64,000 nt of DNA. It comes from Xenorhabdus hominickii (GTDB lineage: Bacteria; Pseudomonadota; Gammaproteobacteria; Enterobacterales; Enterobacteriaceae). Of the stretch, positions 61,468 to 64,000 are shown one piece after another. The notes under the pieces are model-generated. The model worked only from the letters and a program-made list of their open reading frames with translations. It was not told the origin of the DNA and made no database searches. The DNA is taken from positions 577,015 through 641,014 of the forward strand of contig NZ_NJAI01000001.1 in assembly GCF_002632725.1 (NCBI RefSeq), given 5' to 3'. The number at the start of each line of letters is the position of its first letter. Within the stretch, counting starts at the first letter, position 1. The translations under genes and the position numbers were made by a program.

Positions 61468-63318
61468 TTAACTCCCCAGTTTGGTTTTATCGCGCACAGC
61501 ACCTTTGTCGGCACTGGTCGCCAATGAAGCATATGCACGCAACGCAAAAGAAACTTGGCGCTCACGGGATTTCGGTGTCCATGCCTTATCTCCACGCGAT
61601 AATTCAGCCTGTTGACGTTCAGCAAATTCTATTTCGTTAACATCTAGCTGAATTTTACGGTTTGGAATATCAATATTGATGAGATCGCCATTATTCACCA
61701 ACCCAATCAAACCACCACTCGCCGCTTCTGGAGAAACATGTCCAATCGATAATCCCGATGTGCCTCCTGAAAAGCGCCCATCCGTGATCAAGGCACAACT
61801 CTTGCCCAACCCCATTGATTTTAAATAGGTAGTTGGATAGAGCATTTCCTGCATGCCGGGACCGCCTTTCGGACCTTCATAGCGAATAACAACAACATCC
61901 CCCGCAACGACTTTGCCGCCTAAAATCGCTTCTACCGCATCTTCCTGACTTTCATAAACTTTGGCAGGACCACGGAAAGTCAGGCTTCCTTCATCCACTC
62001 CTGCCGTTTTCACGATGCAACCATCTGCGGCGATGTTGCCAAACAAAACTGCCAAACCACCATCCTGACTGTAAGCATGGGCACGCTCACGAATGCACCC
62101 TTCTTCTCGGTCTGTATCCAAAGACGGCCAGCGACAGTCTTGAGAAAAAGCCTGTGTGGTCCGAATACCTGCCGGGCCTGCCGAATACATACTCTTAACG
62201 CTTTCATCCTGTGTCAGCATAATGTCGTACTGTGCCAGCGTTTGTGGCAAATCCAACCCCAACACATTTTTTACTTCTCGATTTAATAACCCTGCCCGAT
62301 CCAATTCACCGAGGATACCAACTACGCCTCCAGCGCGGTGCACATCTTCCATATGGTATTTTTGAGTGCTTGGAGCAACCTTACATAAATGAGGAACTTG
62401 ACGAGACAGACGCTCAATATCTGCCATAGTGAAATCAACTTCCCCTTCTTGCGCAGCTGCCAGCAGATGCAGAACGGTATTGGTCGAACCGCCCATTGCG
62501 ATATCCAATGTCATGGCATTTTCAAATGCCGCTTTGGTCGCAATGTTACGCGGAAGGGCACTATCATCATTTTGTTCATAATAGCGTTTGGTCAGCTCGA
62601 CGATGCGTTTGCCTGCATTAATGAAAAGAGTTTTACGATCCGCATGGGTAGCGAGAAGAGAACCGTTACCCGGTTGCGAAAGACCCAGCGCTTCGGTCAG
62701 ACAATTCATCGAATTCGCCGTGAACATACCAGAGCAAGAACCGCAGGTCGGGCAAGCCGAGCGTTCAATTTGATCACTCTGTTCATCACTGACGTTGGGA
62801 TTGGCTCCCTGAATCATGGCATCAACCAGATCCAACTTGATTATCTGATCAGATAAGCGTGTTTTCCCTGCTTCCATCGGGCCACCAGAAACAAAAATCA
62901 CGGGGATATTCAAACGCAATGATGCCATCAACATTCCCGGCGTAATTTTGTCACAGTTGGAAATACACACCATCGCATCAGCACAGTGAGCATTGACCAT
63001 ATATTCAACTGAGTCAGCAATCAGCTCACGTGACGGCAATGAGTAGAGCATTCCACCATGCCCCATCGCAATGCCGTCATCAACAGCAATAGTATTGAAT
63101 TCCTTCGCAACGCCTCCTGATGCCTCAATCTGTTCTGCCACCAACTTCCCTAAATCCCGTAAGTGGACATGTCCGGGCACGAACTGAGTAAATGAATTCA
63201 CAACGGCAATGATGGGTTTTCCAAAATCGGCATCGGTCATGCCCGTCGCACGCCATAAAGCGCGGGCTCCGGCCATATTGCGGCCATGAGTTGTTGTGGC
63301 AGAACGGTATTTAGGCAT
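61468..63318 (-). CDS. ilvD: Dihydroxy-acid dehydratase IlvD
   Basis: ATG 63318 gives 616 residues, exactly as in E. coli ([18 protein letters not shown]), with GGGAG eight bases upstream; five codons of open frame precede it. Iron-sulfur cysteines are in [12 protein letters not shown] (about 122-126) and [15 protein letters not shown] (about 193-199). It dehydrates the IlvC products to the 2-oxo acids of valine and isoleucine. It is part of ilv(GM)EDA. Confidence 0.98.
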   Translation of the reverse strand: MPKYRSATTTHGRNMAGARALWRATGMTDADFGKPIIAVVNSFTQFVPGHVHLRDLGKLVAEQIEASGGVAKEFNTIAVDDGIAMGHGGMLYSLPSRELIADSVEYMVNAHCADAMVCISNCDKITPGMLMASLRLNIPVIFVSGGPMEAGKTRLSDQIIKLDLVDAMIQGANPNVSDEQSDQIERSACPTCGSCSGMFTANSMNCLTEALGLSQPGNGSLLATHADRKTLFINAGKRIVELTKRYYEQNDDSALPRNIATKAAFENAMTLDIAMGGSTNTVLHLLAAAQEGEVDFTMADIERLSRQVPHLCKVAPSTQKYHMEDVHRAGGVVGILGELDRAGLLNREVKNVLGLDLPQTLAQYDIMLTQDESVKSMYSAGPAGIRTTQAFSQDCRWPSLDTDREEGCIRERAHAYSQDGGLAVLFGNIAADGCIVKTAGVDEGSLTFRGPAKVYESQEDAVEAILGGKVVAGDVVVIRYEGPKGGPGMQEMLYPTTYLKSMGLGKSCALITDGRFSGGTSGLSIGHVSPEAASGGLIGLVNNGDLINIDIPNRKIQLDVNEIEFAERQQAELSRGDKAWTPKSRERQVSFALRAYASLATSADKGAVRDKTKLGS

Positions 63319-63353
63319 TGTCTTCACTCCCATGTCTTATCTAATTATTAGGA

Positions 63354-63379
63354 AGCAGGTGGGGAACGAGCCACCTGCT
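63354..63379. other. Intercistronic hairpin between ilvE and ilvD
   Basis: AGCAGGTGG (63354-63362), loop GGAACGAG, CCACCTGCT (63371-63379): a perfect 9-bp, GC-rich stem with no T run. Within an operon it may stabilise or punctuate the message between ilvE and ilvD. Confidence 0.75.
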
Positions 63380-63396
63380 AAATATTGTATTTTTTA

Positions 63397-64000
63397 TTAA
63401 GGGCTTACAGGGTCTAACCAACCCCACTTATCTTCTGTTGTCCCGTTAAATAAGCCAAAGAATGCATTTTGGATTTTTTTAGTGATAGGTCCACATTTAC
63501 CAATACCAACTTGAATACCATCAACACTGCGAACTGGCGTAATTTCTGCTGCTGTACCGGTCATGAAGACCTCATCAGCCAAATAGAGTGACTCACGGGA
63601 AAGTGTCTGCTCACGTACCTCTAAGCCAAGATCCTGCGCCAATTTGATGATGGCATCACGCGTAATACCCGGCAGAGCGGATGAAGTAAATGGTGGCGTA
63701 AACAGAATGCCATCTTTCACTTCAAACAAGTTTTCCCCTGCTCCCTCTGAAATGTAACCATGAACATCGAGAGCAATACCTTCCTGATAACCATGACGAC
63801 GAGCTTCACTCCCCACCAGCAAAGAGGAGAGATAATTTCCTCCTGCTTTTGCGCCTGTTGGGATCGTATTTGCCGCGACTCGATTCCATGAGGACACCAT
63901 TGCATCAATTCCCTGATCGAGAGCTTCTTCTCCGAGATAAGCCCCCCACGGGAAAGCCGCGATGATAACGTCAGTTTTATAACCATCGGGAGGATTGACT
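63397..64000 (-). CDS. ilvE: Branched-chain amino acid aminotransferase IlvE, C-terminal part
   Basis: The gene is cut by the window end; about 200 C-terminal residues are present, from VNPPDGYKTDVIIAAFPWG at 63999 to WGWLDPVSP at 63397. The PLP Lys is in TGAKAGGNYLSSLL, and the fold-type IV blocks SEGAGENLFEVKDG, TSSALPGITRD and FMTGTAAEITPVRSVDG follow. The frame runs on through the edge. It performs the last step of isoleucine, valine and leucine synthesis. The gene order ilvE-ilvD-ilvA is that of the ilvGMEDA operon. Confidence 0.97.
   Translation of the reverse strand, partial: VNPPDGYKTDVIIAAFPWGAYLGEEALDQGIDAMVSSWNRVAANTIPTGAKAGGNYLSSLLVGSEARRHGYQEGIALDVHGYISEGAGENLFEVKDGILFTPPFTSSALPGITRDAIIKLAQDLGLEVREQTLSRESLYLADEVFMTGTAAEITPVRSVDGIQVGIGKCGPITKKIQNAFFGLFNGTTEDKWGWLDPVSP

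Overview
The window is a chromosomal segment of a gamma-proteobacterium of the order Enterobacterales. Gene order from yigL to ilvE follows the 85-minute region of Escherichia coli almost gene for gene, while moderately diverged proteins, dispersed ERIC-type repeats and AT-rich spacers point to the Morganellaceae, most probably Xenorhabdus or Photorhabdus. The genus is inferred from sequence style, not proven.

Layout. 1-5.4 kb is a variable, decaying edge: the tail of an IS1-family element, a DUF805 gene broken by a 10-bp tandem repeat and a second shift, an MFS transporter broken in two poly-T tracts, then an intact LacI-type regulator and an intact MHS-type transporter. 5.4-20.3 kb is conserved core: yigL-pldB, recQ, pldA, yigI, rarD, corA and the lptM-dapF-yigA-xerC-yigB-uvrD operon, with cyaY divergent. 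A frameshifted orphan ORF of unknown function sits between yigI and rarD. 20.3-29.0 kb carries cyaA (TTG start, CRP site), the haem operon hemCDXY, the small RNA gene glmZ with a sigma-54 promoter and GlrR-type sites, and the tRNA operon argX-hisR-leuT-proM.

29.2-44.0 kb holds yifK and the complete enterobacterial common antigen (ECA) cluster wecA-wzzE-wecB-wecC-rffG-rffH-wecD-wecE-wzxE-wecF-wzyE-wecG, all on the minus strand and many with overlapping ends. It makes UDP-ManNAcA and TDP-Fuc4NAc, assembles the trisaccharide lipid III, flips it and polymerises it. 44.2-51.6 kb carries rho with a conserved leader, trxA, rhlB, gppA and rep. 51.7-64 kb carries a small membrane ORF, a histone-deacetylase-fold amidohydrolase where E. 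coli has ppiC, the ilvC/ilvY divergent pair, an AraC-type regulator overlapping ilvY, an EmrA/EmrB efflux pair, and ilvA-ilvD-ilvE (ilvE cut by the window edge).

No previously undescribed multi-gene system was found. The most unusual observations are a perfect 42-bp palindrome inside the pldA signal-peptide region, the accessory AraC/EmrAB block wedged between ilvA and ilvY, the clear glmZ locus with its regulators' sites, and several broken genes. Start codons of many genes were moved inward from the longest reading frame using family start positions and ribosome-binding sites; these choices are stated in each entry.
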